DNA of 64,000 nucleotides from Bacteroidota bacterium (GCA_016868855.1 VGFP01000003.1:62001-126000); one strand, 5' to 3'; numbered from the stretch's first letter, positions 45,832 to 54,887 are shown. Notes: generated by a model from the letters alone, not told the origin. Numbers and translations are program-made.

Positions 45832-46302
45832 CTATATCGTGATGTGATCGATATGAAATACAATTTTACCGTTGGGTGCTTGAATTTCAGCCTCATCTCC
45901 AACCTTCTTACCGAGGAGTCCCTTTCCAATGGGTGAAGTGACAGATATTTTTTGGAGCTTCAAATCTGCTTCTTTTTCCGAAACAATCTGATATGTCATA
46001 GATTTCTTGGTGGCTTTGTTGGTGATCGTGACTTTTGTCAAAATAGAAACTTTGGTTGTATCAATTTCAGATGCATCGAGGATGCGGGCATTGGCCAATT
46101 CAGTCTCCATTCTGGAAATTTTTGCTTCTAGCAATCCCTGTGCTTCTTTGGCAGCATCATACTCGGCATTTTCCTTGAGATCCCCTTTTTCCCTCGCCTC
46201 GGCGATTGCTCTAGAAGCCGCAGGCCTTTCAACTGTCTTCATTTTATGAAGTTCAGCCTTCATTTGCTCCAGTGTTTCCTTTGTAACATACATTACGCTC
46301 AT
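45832..46302 (-). CDS. greA: Transcription elongation factor GreA
   Basis: 156 residues: N-terminal coiled-coil (YVTKETLEQMKAELHKMKTVERP, EAREKGDLKENAEYDAAKEAQ containing the conserved acidic tip DLKENAEYDAA) and C-terminal FKBP-like domain (ISVTSPIGKGLLGKKVGDEAEIQAP). Rescues backtracked RNA polymerase by stimulating transcript cleavage. First gene of a greA-HIT pair; the terminator of the preceding 2-hydroxyacid dehydrogenase lies 34 nt upstream. Confidence 0.97.
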   Translation of the reverse strand: MSVMYVTKETLEQMKAELHKMKTVERPAASRAIAEAREKGDLKENAEYDAAKEAQGLLEAKISRMETELANARILDASEIDTTKVSILTKVTITNKATKKSMTYQIVSEKEADLKLQKISVTSPIGKGLLGKKVGDEAEIQAPNGKIVFHIDHITI

Positions 46303-46335
46303 AGTGTCACATTTAGCTTGGGTTTGAAAAAAATA

Positions 46336-46365
46336 GCAACGCCTCAGAATAAACCGGGGCGTTGC
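46336..46365 (-). terminator. Rho-independent terminator after the 2-hydroxyacid dehydrogenase
   Basis: Perfect 8-bp stem GCAACGCC/GGCGTTGC with a 14-nt loop; on the minus strand it is followed by TATTTTTTTC. It lies 31 nt past the dehydrogenase stop, isolating that operon from greA. Confidence 0.8.
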
Positions 46366-46396
46366 TGTTGTGCAAAGTTACATAAATTCCAGAAAA

Positions 46397-47332
46397 TCAA
46401 TTTTCATGCAGGGTATCCAGTTTTTGGATCACCGTCTCGGCCATTTTCAGAAGCGCTTCGTGGCTGTATCCTGCAATGTGTGGGGTAATGATTACATTTT
46501 CCCTTTTCAATAAATGACTGAGCAACGTTTTTTCCTCGGCAGTATATGAAGCAAGATCCTCATTTTCAAGCACATCGAGTCCAGCGGCAGCAACCAACCC
46601 TTTTTCGAGCGCCTCCATCAATGCCCTTGTTTGAACGACTTTTCCCCTAGAGGCATTTAGAAAAAATGGTTTGCGTTGAAGAGCGGCAAAAAAAGCCTGG
46701 TCAGCGTAATGAGTAGTTTCATCTGTCAAAGGCAGGTGAAGACTGATGATGTCTGAGTTGGACAACACTTGTTCCAATGAAGCTTGCCTGATATGATTCT
46801 CTTCAAAAACTTGTTTGTACTTATCATGCGCCAAGATCTTCACATCAAATGATGCTAATAATTTTGCAAATGCGGCACCTGTATTTCCAAATCCAATGAT
46901 ACCAATAGTTTTTCCTGTCAACTCAACACCCCTGTTGGCATCCCTTATCCATTTTCCCTCCATCACTTCCTGATGAGACTTGTTGATATTGTGCATCAGT
47001 GAAAGCAATGTGCCTAGGCAGTGTTCTGCAACTGCATTTCGATTTCCTTCTGGACTACTAAAGCACTTGATCCCTCTTGATTGGGCATATGCAACATCAA
47101 CTATTTCCATTCCACTTCCCAGCCTTCCAATCCATTTCAATTGAGTGGCATGATCCAATATTTCAGGATCGATTGTCAATCGTGTGGTAATAACCAATCC
47201 TTCGTATTGATGAACGATACTCATCAACTGCTGATCATTTATTTTCTCCTGTACTTCTACTTCATATCCTCTTTGGATGAGTGATTCGCGTAGGAAAGGA
47301 TGTGCATATGCTGTGATAAGTACTTTTCTCAC
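46397..47332 (-). CDS. D-2-hydroxyacid dehydrogenase family protein
   Basis: 311-residue NAD-dependent dehydrogenase. The Rossmann motif is [16 protein letters not shown] (about residue 145). The catalytic Arg is in [11 protein letters not shown], the Glu/His pair in [11 protein letters not shown] and [26 protein letters not shown] near residue 73 also fits. Could be 3-phosphoglycerate dehydrogenase (serA) or another 2-hydroxyacid enzyme; no ACT domain is present, so substrate is left open. Overlaps rsmA by 4 nt and ends in a strong terminator. Confidence 0.88.
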   Translation of the reverse strand: MRKVLITAYAHPFLRESLIQRGYEVEVQEKINDQQLMSIVHQYEGLVITTRLTIDPEILDHATQLKWIGRLGSGMEIVDVAYAQSRGIKCFSSPEGNRNAVAEHCLGTLLSLMHNINKSHQEVMEGKWIRDANRGVELTGKTIGIIGFGNTGAAFAKLLASFDVKILAHDKYKQVFEENHIRQASLEQVLSNSDIISLHLPLTDETTHYADQAFFAALQRKPFFLNASRGKVVQTRALMEALEKGLVAAAGLDVLENEDLASYTAEEKTLLSHLLKRENVIITPHIAGYSHEALLKMAETVIQKLDTLHEN

Positions 47333-48081
47333 TTCATTGATTTTAGCAAATGAACAAAATCTTCGACGGAAAGTTGCTCAGCCCTTTTGGTAAATATCTC
47401 ATCGGATAATACGGTTTTATCAAAAAATCCTTTCAATGGATTGCGCAACTGCTTCCTGCGTTGAGAAAAAGCAGTCTTTACCAGAACTGAAAATTTTCGA
47501 TGATTGTCAATCTGATAAGGATTTCCGATATAAACAAGTGAAATCACTCCACTTTTAACTTTTGGAGGAGGGTTGAATGCTGTTTCATCCACATCAAAAA
47601 GATAGCTTGCTTTGAAATAGGCCTGCACAAGTACACTGATGATGCCGTAATCTTTTGTTCCTGGTTTTGCACAAATTCTTTCTGCTACCTCTTTTTGAAA
47701 CATGCCAACCATGGCTTCAACTTGTTCTCGCCATTCAATAACCTTGAAAACAATTTGGGTTGAAATATTGTAAGGGAAGTTTCCAATCATGGTAAACTTA
47801 CCTTCAAAGGGAGAAGCAATATCTAGTATGCTACCCTCCACAATATGTGATTGCAATTTTGGAAATGCAATAGAAAGAAAGGCAATCTTTTCTTTGTCAA
47901 TCTCAACCAGCTTCAAATCAATTCCGGGAATTTCCTGCAGATGCTTGGTGAGGGCGCCTCCCCCGGGACCCACTTCCAGCAGTTGTGTAAAAGGGTGGCT
48001 TTTCAGCTCCTCCACAATGCGAACACAGATGGTTTCATCCTTTAAAAAATGCTGGCCGAGTGACTTTTTGAGTGTTAGCAT
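47329..48081 (-). CDS. rsmA: 16S rRNA (A1518/A1519) dimethyltransferase
   Basis: KsgA-type methyltransferase, 250 residues. [15 protein letters not shown] at the start, SAM-binding [11 protein letters not shown], and the catalytic NFPYNIST motif (NxPY) are present, with [14 protein letters not shown] near residue 175. Dimethylates two adjacent adenosines in the 3' helix of 16S rRNA. A perfect -7 element lies 7 nt before the ATG. Overlaps the 2-hydroxyacid dehydrogenase gene by 4 nt. Confidence 0.96.
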   Translation of the reverse strand: MLTLKKSLGQHFLKDETICVRIVEELKSHPFTQLLEVGPGGGALTKHLQEIPGIDLKLVEIDKEKIAFLSIAFPKLQSHIVEGSILDIASPFEGKFTMIGNFPYNISTQIVFKVIEWREQVEAMVGMFQKEVAERICAKPGTKDYGIISVLVQAYFKASYLFDVDETAFNPPPKVKSGVISLVYIGNPYQIDNHRKFSVLVKTAFSQRRKQLRNPLKGFFDKTVLSDEIFTKRAEQLSVEDFVHLLKSMK

Positions 48082-48088
48082 GCGGATA

Positions 48089-48096
48089 CAAAATTA
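48089..48096 (-). promoter_or_regulatory. -7 element (TAATTTTG) 7 nt before rsmA
   Basis: Minus-strand TAATTTTG followed by TATCCGC and the ATG at 48081. The transcript would carry at most two or three leader bases. Back to back with the pdxA element. Confidence 0.5.
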
Positions 48097-48119
48097 CGAT
48101 AAAGATTAGCCATTATCCC

Positions 48120-48127
48120 TACCTTTG
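48120..48127 (+). promoter_or_regulatory. -7 element (TACCTTTG) of pdxA
   Basis: Exact TAnnTTTG match ending 23 nt before the pdxA ATG, giving a short conventional leader. Confidence 0.55.
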
Positions 48128-48150
48128 TCGCTTCAAGCTAAAGTCAATTT

Positions 48151-49236
48151 ATGAGCGAACAAAACAGGCCTGTGATCGGGATTTCAGTGGGTGATCTGAA
48201 CGGTATCGGTATAGAAATCATCATCAAAACATTTTCAGACAACAGAATTCTGGAACTCTGCACGCCTGTAATTTTTGCCTCGAACAAAGTGATCAATTTT
48301 TATAAAAAATCCATCCCTGAAATAAATTTTAACTACGCCAGCATCAAAGAAATTTCTAAAATCAATCCCAAGCAGGTCAATATTTTCACTGTCTGGGAGG
48401 AGGATGTTGATATCCAACCCGGACAAATGAGTGATACCGGTGGAAAATATGGTGTTCAGTCATTACAAGCTGCTGTGAAAGCACTCAAAGAAAAAACCAT
48501 TGATGCGCTGGTAACGGCACCACTCCATAAATACACCATGCAAAGCAATGCATTTAGCTTTACAGGACATACCCCTTTCCTGAAAGATGCATTCAAGGCA
48601 GATGATGTGCTGATGCTGATGATTGCAGATAATATGAGAGTGGGTTTGCTCACAGAACATTTGGCCATCATGGATGTTGCCAAAAACATCAACAAGGAAC
48701 AAATCATCAAGAAAATCAATCTTTTGAAAAACAGTCTGATCAAGGATTTTGGAGTAGAGCGCCCGCGGATAGCGGTACTGGGACTCAATCCACATGCAGG
48801 TGATGAGGGACTTGTCGGCAGAGAGGAAAAAGAAGTTATTCGTCCAGCAATTCTTGAGTCCAAAAAGAATGATTGTGTGGTAATGGGACCATACAGTGCT
48901 GATGCATTTTTTGCAAGAGGAAATCATGAAAAATTCGACGCCATTCTGGCCATGTACCACGACCAAGGACTGATCCCATTCAAATCACTTGCCATTGGTG
49001 AGGGCACAAATTTTACTGCCGGTCTTCAAGCGATCAGAACTTCTCCAGATCATGGAACGGCATTTGATATTGCTGGCAAAAACCAGGCTGATGAATCCTC
49101 TTTCATGGCTGCCGTTTTTTCTGCAATTGATATTTATAATACACGCAACCACTATCAGGAATTGCGGAAAAATCCGTTGAAAAAGATTTCAGCTCACGTC
49201 GTTGCCAATGCAGTTGACGAAAAAATTGACGAATAG
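48151..49236 (+). CDS. pdxA: 4-hydroxythreonine-4-phosphate dehydrogenase
   Basis: NAD-dependent enzyme of de novo pyridoxal-5-phosphate synthesis (DXP-dependent branch). 361 residues with GISVGDLNGIGIEIIIK at the start, VTAPLHKYTM (metal-binding His), GHTPFLKDA, GLNPHAGDEGLVGREE, and AMYHDQGLIPFKSL with further metal-binding His residues. A pseudogene follows 32 nt downstream on the same strand. Confidence 0.96.
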   Translation: MSEQNRPVIGISVGDLNGIGIEIIIKTFSDNRILELCTPVIFASNKVINFYKKSIPEINFNYASIKEISKINPKQVNIFTVWEEDVDIQPGQMSDTGGKYGVQSLQAAVKALKEKTIDALVTAPLHKYTMQSNAFSFTGHTPFLKDAFKADDVLMLMIADNMRVGLLTEHLAIMDVAKNINKEQIIKKINLLKNSLIKDFGVERPRIAVLGLNPHAGDEGLVGREEKEVIRPAILESKKNDCVVMGPYSADAFFARGNHEKFDAILAMYHDQGLIPFKSLAIGEGTNFTAGLQAIRTSPDHGTAFDIAGKNQADESSFMAAVFSAIDIYNTRNHYQELRKNPLKKISAHVVANAVDEKIDE

Positions 49237-49268
49237 CAATTTTTCGTTATATTCATTAAAAGGATATT

Positions 49269-50031
49269 ATGAGACGGATCACAAAAACAATGCTACTAGC
49301 AGGACTCATGCTGGCATCTGTGATCACCGCAGAAGCGCAAGAAAAAAAGTTCCCAGCCCCAAAAAAAATTTGATAAAAGTCAATCTCACCTCACTGCCCC
49401 TTAACAAATACAACGGACAATTTGAGCGTGTTTTGGGGAAAAAATATCCATTGCAGTCAGCTACAGATACATGCCCTTGGGAAATATTTCCTTGAAAGAC
49501 AATATCGTTCGCATTGCCAATGGTGATGCCAATATGCAGAAAACTTTCGATCAGTTGCTTTTATCAAACAATGCATTGACTCCAGAATTGAGATGGTATC
49601 CTGGAAAAAAGGGTTATGGCAAGGGATTTTACGTTGCTCCATTTATCCGTTTCTCAAATTTTCATGGAGAGGGAATCAAAATTGAATTTACTCCCGTGAA
49701 TGGAGTAAAAGACAATATAACACTCTCCGGTGATGTGAAATCAACCACATATGGTTTGATGTTGGGCGCTCAGTGGTTTCTTGGAAAAAGACTATGCCTG
49801 GATTGGCAAATCATTGGTCCACATTATGGCAGCGGAGCTGGAACACTCAATGGCAAAAGCTCATTCACATTGAGTGCAGCCGAGCAGGGAGCTATCAGAG
49901 ATGCTGCAAATAATATTGAGATTCCAATGACGACCGTTCGCAGTGAAGTAAGTTAAAATGCATTGAAGCTGACACTCGATGGCCCATGGGCCGGCATCAG
50001 AGCAGGTATTTCACTTGGATTCAGGTTCTAG
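49269..50031 (+). pseudogene. Decayed envelope (outer-membrane beta-barrel-like) protein gene
   Basis: Three reading frames continue one protein. Frame 1 from ATG 49269 encodes a clear signal peptide (ITKTMLLAGLMLASVITAEAQ) and stops just after an A run at 49361-49368. Frame 2 resumes as KKNLIKVNLTSLPLNKYNGQFERVLGKK, until about 49457. Frame 3 continues as SYRYMPLGNISLKDNIVR and MLGAQWFLGKRLCLDWQIIG. A TAA at 49954-49956 interrupts frame 3, yet the same frame goes on with NALKLTLDGPWAGIRAGISLGFRF to the stop at 50029-50031, a typical barrel ending. Both frame changes fit a one-base loss. The body resembles DUF3575-type Bacteroidota outer-membrane proteins; the name is inference. It ends 4 nt inside the convergent hyi-like gene. 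Confidence 0.8.
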
Positions 50032-50939
50032 AGAAAATCATCCGATTCTCTGTAAGCTTTGATCAAGGCAATTTCTCCTTCTTTTCCTTTAACAGCATTT
50101 CCGTGTTCCATTCCTAAAATTCCCTTGAAACCTTTGTTGTAGATGTGCTTGAAAATATTCTTGTAATTCATTTCGCCGGTTGTCGGCTCGTTTCTTCCCG
50201 GATTATCGCCAATTTGCATGTACCCGATTTCACTCCAACACTTGTCCATATTTGCAATGATATTGCCCTCATTTCTCTGCATGTGGTACATGTCAAAAAG
50301 TATTTTACAAGAGGGACTGTTGACTGCTTTGCAAACCATGTATGTTTGTGCAGAGTACCGCAAAAACAAATCAGGATTATCGCTCAAAGGTTCAAGCACC
50401 ATAACCAGTCCAGCTTTTTCCAACACTTCCGTCCCCAGCCTCAAACCTTCTATCACATTGGCCATTTGCAGGTCGTATGGTAAAGAACGGTCATAATTTC
50501 CTGGTACAACAGTTGCCCACTTTGCATTGCATCTCTTTGCCACTTCTACTGCTTTGTGACAATCTTTGACAATCAGATCCTTGAATTCTTGCTTACCCGT
50601 TGCAAGGCTCATTTTCCAGTGCCAGTTTTCGGAGGTAATCACAAATACGCCCATGCGCATGCCAAGTTTTTCCAACGTATCGCAAATTTTGGATTGCATT
50701 TCAGGTGTCCTCGACATCATTCCGTTGTCCTCAATGGCATTGAATCCCTGATCATGTGCAAATTTTATTTGATCAATGAAATCCTTGCCGGCATGATTGG
50801 CAAACATTCCATCATGAAATGCATAACTCAGGTTAAAAGGTTTGGCTGCTGGCAGATTGTTTTGAGAAAACAAGGATTTGCCTGAAAGCAATCCCATGCC
50901 AGCCAATGAAGAATTTCTGATGAACCCTCTTCTTTCCAT
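50028..50939 (-). CDS. Exported hydroxypyruvate isomerase-like TIM-barrel protein
   Basis: 303 residues. The N-terminus MERRGFIRNSSLAGMGLLSG is a Tat-type signal (RRGFI). The rest is an AP-endonuclease-2 type TIM barrel with metal-binding motifs VLEPLSD, CKILFDMYHMQ and YMQIGDNPGRNEPTTGEMNY, the last matching the Hyi family. The enzyme would interconvert keto/aldo sugars or similar. Export to the periplasm (or cell surface) is predicted, not proven. Diverges from the SUMF1-domain gene across 66 nt. Confidence 0.85.
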   Translation of the reverse strand: MERRGFIRNSSLAGMGLLSGKSLFSQNNLPAAKPFNLSYAFHDGMFANHAGKDFIDQIKFAHDQGFNAIEDNGMMSRTPEMQSKICDTLEKLGMRMGVFVITSENWHWKMSLATGKQEFKDLIVKDCHKAVEVAKRCNAKWATVVPGNYDRSLPYDLQMANVIEGLRLGTEVLEKAGLVMVLEPLSDNPDLFLRYSAQTYMVCKAVNSPSCKILFDMYHMQRNEGNIIANMDKCWSEIGYMQIGDNPGRNEPTTGEMNYKNIFKHIYNKGFKGILGMEHGNAVKGKEGEIALIKAYRESDDFL

Positions 50940-51005
50940 AAGAGATATTTTAATGATGGATCAAATTACTTTGAACAATTTACTTAAAATTGCATCAAAT
51001 CATCC

Positions 51006-51947
51006 ATGGTGAAGAAATTAATTACGCTGTTCGTTTTGTTATGTCCTTATTTATTCATCTATGCCCAGCCTGTTTCAAAGGAGGAAGTATTGATTCCAGA
51101 ATCCAATCAATCCATTAAAATGATTGGACTGCAGGGCGGGTCCTTTACCATGGGCAGCAATACATCCTTGAATCAGCATGAAAAACCAACGCGACAAGTG
51201 CAGGTTTCCCCATTTTCCATCGGTGTCTATGAAATCACCCATGACCAATTTGATATTTTTTTCAAGGATGAAGAAATATCACAAGGATCAAAAGCAGATG
51301 CCATTACCAGACCAACACCTCAGTACATCGATCTTAGCTGGAACATGGGTAAAGAGGGCGGTTTTCCTGCCAATAGCATGAGTGTGGATGCAGCAATGAT
51401 GTTTTGCAGATGGTTGTACCATAAAACAGGAAAATTTTTTCGTTTGCCTACTGAGGCAGAATGGGAGTATGCATGCAGAGCCGGCACCCAAACTGCATAT
51501 TTTTATGGAGATGGTCCGGAGAAACTTGGTCAATATGCCTGGTACAAATTAAACAGCCAGGAAAAATATCAGAAAGTAGGAATGAAAAAGCCCAATCCAT
51601 GGGGACTCTATGACATGATGGGAAATGTCGCTGAATGGACAATGGATCAGTATGATCAGGAATACCTCAAAAAAACTTTGACCAATGAAAAAGACAAAAT
51701 CATCCTTCCGGTTTCGAGGTATCCAAGAAGCATACGAGGAGGATCTTACATGGATGATGCAAAAAAATTAAGATCATTCAGCAGACAGTTTTCCGAAACA
51801 AGTTGGAACAAAAGAGATCCCCAGCTTCCCAAAAGCAGGTGGTGGCTTACAGATGGAATGTTTGTTGGATTCAGGATTGTTTGTCCGGCCAACCAGCCCA
51901 CGCAGGAAGAAGCCGAAAAATTGTATAAATTGTATCTGGGTAACTAA
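51006..51947 (+). CDS. Secreted SUMF1 (FGE-like) domain protein
   Basis: 313 residues with a signal peptide (LITLFVLLCPYLFIYAQ). The body is a formylglycine-generating-enzyme-like domain: MIGLQGGSFTMGSN, VYEITHDQFDIFF, RLPTEAEWEYACRAGTQTAYFYGD, NPWGLYDMMGNVAEWTMDQYD and RGGSYMDD. True FGEs carry two cysteines after the RGGS motif; here that stretch reads RGGSYMDDAKKLRSFSR and has none. It is therefore probably not a cysteine-to-formylglycine oxidase, and more likely a binding or structural protein of the same fold. Followed 18 nt later by a Gfo/Idh oxidoreductase. Confidence 0.85.
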   Translation: MVKKLITLFVLLCPYLFIYAQPVSKEEVLIPESNQSIKMIGLQGGSFTMGSNTSLNQHEKPTRQVQVSPFSIGVYEITHDQFDIFFKDEEISQGSKADAITRPTPQYIDLSWNMGKEGGFPANSMSVDAAMMFCRWLYHKTGKFFRLPTEAEWEYACRAGTQTAYFYGDGPEKLGQYAWYKLNSQEKYQKVGMKKPNPWGLYDMMGNVAEWTMDQYDQEYLKKTLTNEKDKIILPVSRYPRSIRGGSYMDDAKKLRSFSRQFSETSWNKRDPQLPKSRWWLTDGMFVGFRIVCPANQPTQEEAEKLYKLYLGN

Positions 51948-51965
51948 CGATTAAAAAATTCAACG

Positions 51966-53306
51966 ATGTACAAAAACATGCCAAACCACAAAGGCCGCCG
52001 AGCATTTGTAAAACAAGGTGGACTCCTTTCAACTGGAATCATTGCGGCTCCCATGATGTCCCAAGCCAATTATTTTTCTGGAGCTGATGATGTGATCAAA
52101 ATAGCATTGATAGGATGTGGAGGAAGAGGAACAGGTGCAGCACTGCAGGCTTTGCAAAGCAAGCAACGTGTAAAATTGGTTGCGATGGCGGATGCATTCA
52201 AAGATCGCCTTGACAGCTGTTATAAAAATATTACTTCTGAAGATCTCTCTGATGCGGGAACCAAAGGTTCTGTAAAAGCAATGGTGGATGTACCGGAAGA
52301 AAGAAAGTTTGTTGGATTCGACGCTTACCTCAAAGCGATTCCATTGTCAGATGTGGTCATCCTCGCTACCCCTCCCGGATTCAGGCCCATTCATTTTGAA
52401 GAGGCTGTCAACCAGGGCAAGCATATTTTCATGGAAAAGCCCGTTGCAACTGATCCTGAGGGAGTGAAGAAAGTATTGGCAGCTGCAGCTGTTGCAAAAA
52501 CAAAAAAATTAAATGTAGTTGTTGGACTGCAGAGACATTATCAAAATTCATACAGAGAACTGTTTAAAAGAAAAGACCTGATTGGTGATATCACTTCTGC
52601 ACAGGCATGGTGGAACAACGACGGAGTATGGGTCAATCCCAGAAAACCTGAACAAACCGAAATGGAGTACCAAATGCGCAACTGGTATTATTTCAACTGG
52701 CTATGCGGTGATCATATTACAGAGCAACATATCCATAATATTGATGTGATCAATTGGTTCAAAGGATCTTACCCAGTAAAGGCACAGGGATTTGGTGGAA
52801 GAGAAGTCAGAAAGGGCAAGGATCATGGAGAGATTTTTGATCATCACTTTGTTGAGTTTCATTATGCAGACGGTTCCATCCTGAATTCACAATGCAGACA
52901 TATCCCAAAAACATCCGCAAAAGTGGATGAGTTGATCATGGGCACCAAAGGAAAAATTTTCTGTGGTGCTGCCAATATCAGAGATCACAAAGGGACCATT
53001 TTGTACCAATTTGACAAGAAGCAGGAGAACGACCCCTATCAAAACGAACATGTTGAACTGTTTGCTGCCATTGCAAAAGGTGAATACAAATTCGCAGATG
53101 CGGAGAATGGAGCAAAAAGTACCTTGACTTCTATTTTGGGAAGAATGGCAACCTACAGCGGCCAGGTTGTTGAGTGGGACAAAGCCCTGAACAGTGGACT
53201 CAATTTGCAGCCAGAAAAATATGCATGGGATGCCATGCCAAAAACATTACCGGATGAAAACGGAAGGTACAAGGTTGCAGTGCCAGGGGTGACTAAATTT
53301 TATTGA
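51966..53306 (+). CDS. Exported Gfo/Idh/MocA family oxidoreductase
   Basis: 446 residues. The Tat signal is GRRAFVKQGGLLSTGIIAAP. The NAD(P)-binding fold starts with IKIALIGCGGRGTGAALQAL, and the EKPVATDPEGVKKVLAAA motif (about residue 158) is the family hallmark. The C-terminal domain contains WYYFNWLCGDHITEQHIHNIDVINWF, a conserved His-rich patch near the active site. Such exported members act on glycans or inositols with a tightly bound cofactor; the substrate is unknown. Start could be MYKNM or the later ATG (MPNHKG). Confidence 0.88.
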   Translation: MYKNMPNHKGRRAFVKQGGLLSTGIIAAPMMSQANYFSGADDVIKIALIGCGGRGTGAALQALQSKQRVKLVAMADAFKDRLDSCYKNITSEDLSDAGTKGSVKAMVDVPEERKFVGFDAYLKAIPLSDVVILATPPGFRPIHFEEAVNQGKHIFMEKPVATDPEGVKKVLAAAAVAKTKKLNVVVGLQRHYQNSYRELFKRKDLIGDITSAQAWWNNDGVWVNPRKPEQTEMEYQMRNWYYFNWLCGDHITEQHIHNIDVINWFKGSYPVKAQGFGGREVRKGKDHGEIFDHHFVEFHYADGSILNSQCRHIPKTSAKVDELIMGTKGKIFCGAANIRDHKGTILYQFDKKQENDPYQNEHVELFAAIAKGEYKFADAENGAKSTLTSILGRMATYSGQVVEWDKALNSGLNLQPEKYAWDAMPKTLPDENGRYKVAVPGVTKFY

Positions 53307-53309
53307 TAC

Positions 53310-53399
53310 AAAGAGAGGAGGGAGAAGGGAAGAGAAAAGAAAGATGATAATGATTTGATTTTTTATCTTTTCCCTCCTCTCTCCTCTCTTTTCCCTCCT
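53310..53399. repeat. Facing polypurine (35 nt) and polypyrimidine (34 nt) tracts
   Basis: A pure purine run at 53310-53344 and a pure pyrimidine run at 53366-53399 are separated by 21 nt in the 100-nt gap between convergent genes. An 11-nt segment (GAGAGGAGGGA, 53313-53323) is exactly complementary to 53371-53381. The pyrimidine side holds the 13-mer TCTTTTCCCTCCT twice, 21 nt apart (53366-53378 and 53387-53399). Possible bidirectional terminator or triplex-prone element. Confidence 0.6.
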
Positions 53400-53406
53400 A
53401 TCCCCA

Positions 53407-54789
53407 CTATTTATCCGTCCTGAACAAATTCACAGGCAAACCTTCTGCGGAAAATAAATTAGGCATTGCTGTATTGGTGAATCCAAACCTGACATCAACC
53501 GGATCTTTCACATTTCGGCTGGATACCACAACTGTTTTTCCTTCAATTATTGCTTTTGCAGGGACAAAAGCTCCATCAGCCCCCGCAATATAAAAATCAA
53601 TCAACTCAGCACCTTTAGACAACAATGTGGTTGGAACATTGTCAAATTGAATTCTGATTTTATTCTTTTCAATGGAATGTGATGCATACTGTGGACTTTT
53701 ATAATGAAGTCCTTTTACCTGATATGTTTCAGCAAGTGCATAGTTGGCCAATCTTGCTGCCACCTCTTTTTTCAATGTTGGATGAATATCTTTTACATTG
53801 TCTACCAGGTCACTTACCACGACCATACCTGTTTTGGGAAAAGAAGCTGACTTTGTTTGTGCCTCTCTCAACAATGCGCCGTTGATATGATTGTCACCAT
53901 AGGCATAGGGAGCAATCTGAACAAAATAAAAGGGGAAATTTTTGTTCCACGCTTTTCGCCAACTATCAATCATGTTGGTGAACAGTCGCTGATAGGCATA
54001 ATGGGTGCCTACATTGCTTTCACCCTGATACCAAATGGCTCCAGCTATTTCATAATTTGTCAGTGGGTGAATCATGGCATTGTAGGCTTCGCCTTTTATA
54101 TGAGGCCACCACTGACTTGGATTCAATTTCTCAGCAGCCAAACGCAAATCAGGGTCATGCTGAACAATCTCAGATGGCGTCCAAACCTCCGCGGGTGTTC
54201 CACCCCAATTGCTGTTGATCAATCCAACAGGATACCCTGTCGAAGCATTGATTTGTTTTCCAAAAAAATATCCAGTCGCACTGAAATGTAGCATATCCTC
54301 CGGATTGCATACAACCCATTTTGCCTGTACATCATCCTGTGCTGTTGCAGATGTTGATTTAGGAACATAAAAAAACCGAATCTGTTTGTTGTTTGCATTG
54401 GGGGATTCTTCTTTGGATTGCTTCAAACCCTGATCTGCGCTCCATTCCATATTGCTTTGCCCACCGCAAACCCACACCTCACCGATCAATACATCTTCCA
54501 GTATGATTTCATTGCTTGCCTTGATCTTTATGGAATAGGGTCCGCCTGCTGCAGGCGTCATGATTTCTGCCACCCATCTCGCACCTCTCGATGCTATTGT
54601 TTCGTAAGTAGTGGTATCCCATCCAACCTGGATCCTGATTTTTTCTGCAGGTGCACACCAACCCCATAACTTGACCTTTGACTTTTGTTGCAAGACCATA
54701 TGAGATGAAATAATGGATGGTAACCGAACTGCTGCAAAAAGATTCAATGTGATGATAGCAGCAATGGAAAGGGATATAATTTTTTTCAT
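53407..54789 (-). CDS. Sialate O-acetylesterase-like protein, exported
   Basis: 460 residues with a signal peptide (KKIISLSIAAIITLNLFA). An N-terminal beta-sandwich (LPSIISSHMVLQQKSKVKLWGWCAPAE) is followed by an SGNH-like esterase domain with VCGGQSNMEWS (nucleophile Ser) and IWYQGESNVGTHYAY. These motifs define the sialate O-acetylesterase/carbohydrate esterase family, which removes acetyl groups from glycans. No sialidase is in the window. Start placed at ATG 54789; a TTG at 54795 is the alternative. Confidence 0.9.
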   Translation of the reverse strand: MKKIISLSIAAIITLNLFAAVRLPSIISSHMVLQQKSKVKLWGWCAPAEKIRIQVGWDTTTYETIASRGARWVAEIMTPAAGGPYSIKIKASNEIILEDVLIGEVWVCGGQSNMEWSADQGLKQSKEESPNANNKQIRFFYVPKSTSATAQDDVQAKWVVCNPEDMLHFSATGYFFGKQINASTGYPVGLINSNWGGTPAEVWTPSEIVQHDPDLRLAAEKLNPSQWWPHIKGEAYNAMIHPLTNYEIAGAIWYQGESNVGTHYAYQRLFTNMIDSWRKAWNKNFPFYFVQIAPYAYGDNHINGALLREAQTKSASFPKTGMVVVSDLVDNVKDIHPTLKKEVAARLANYALAETYQVKGLHYKSPQYASHSIEKNKIRIQFDNVPTTLLSKGAELIDFYIAGADGAFVPAKAIIEGKTVVVSSRNVKDPVDVRFGFTNTAMPNLFSAEGLPVNLFRTDK

Positions 54790-54845
54790 ATACAAGTTTT
54801 ACCGGATGAATGTAAATATTTTGACAGATCTGTACAAAATAAAAA

Positions 54846-54866
54846 AGGCCTGGTCAGACCAGGCCT
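54846..54866 (-). terminator. Terminator of the atpBEFHA operon
   Basis: Perfect stem AGGCCTGGT-CAG-ACCAGGCCT; on the minus strand it is followed by six T and lies 21 nt beyond the atpA stop. Strong rho-independent terminator, showing the operon ends at atpA. Confidence 0.85.
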
Positions 54867-54887
54867 TTCAATCAGTAAGAAAAATAT

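Noticed and set aside
46397-47332. Assigning the dehydrogenase as serA
   Set aside because: No ACT or regulatory domain and no serine pathway neighbour; only the broad 2-hydroxyacid dehydrogenase family is supported.
49202-49495. 97-residue plus-strand frame as an independent small gene
   Set aside because: Its first half overlaps the end of pdxA and the signal peptide of the broken envelope gene; only the KKNLIKVNL part is meaningful and belongs to the pseudogene.
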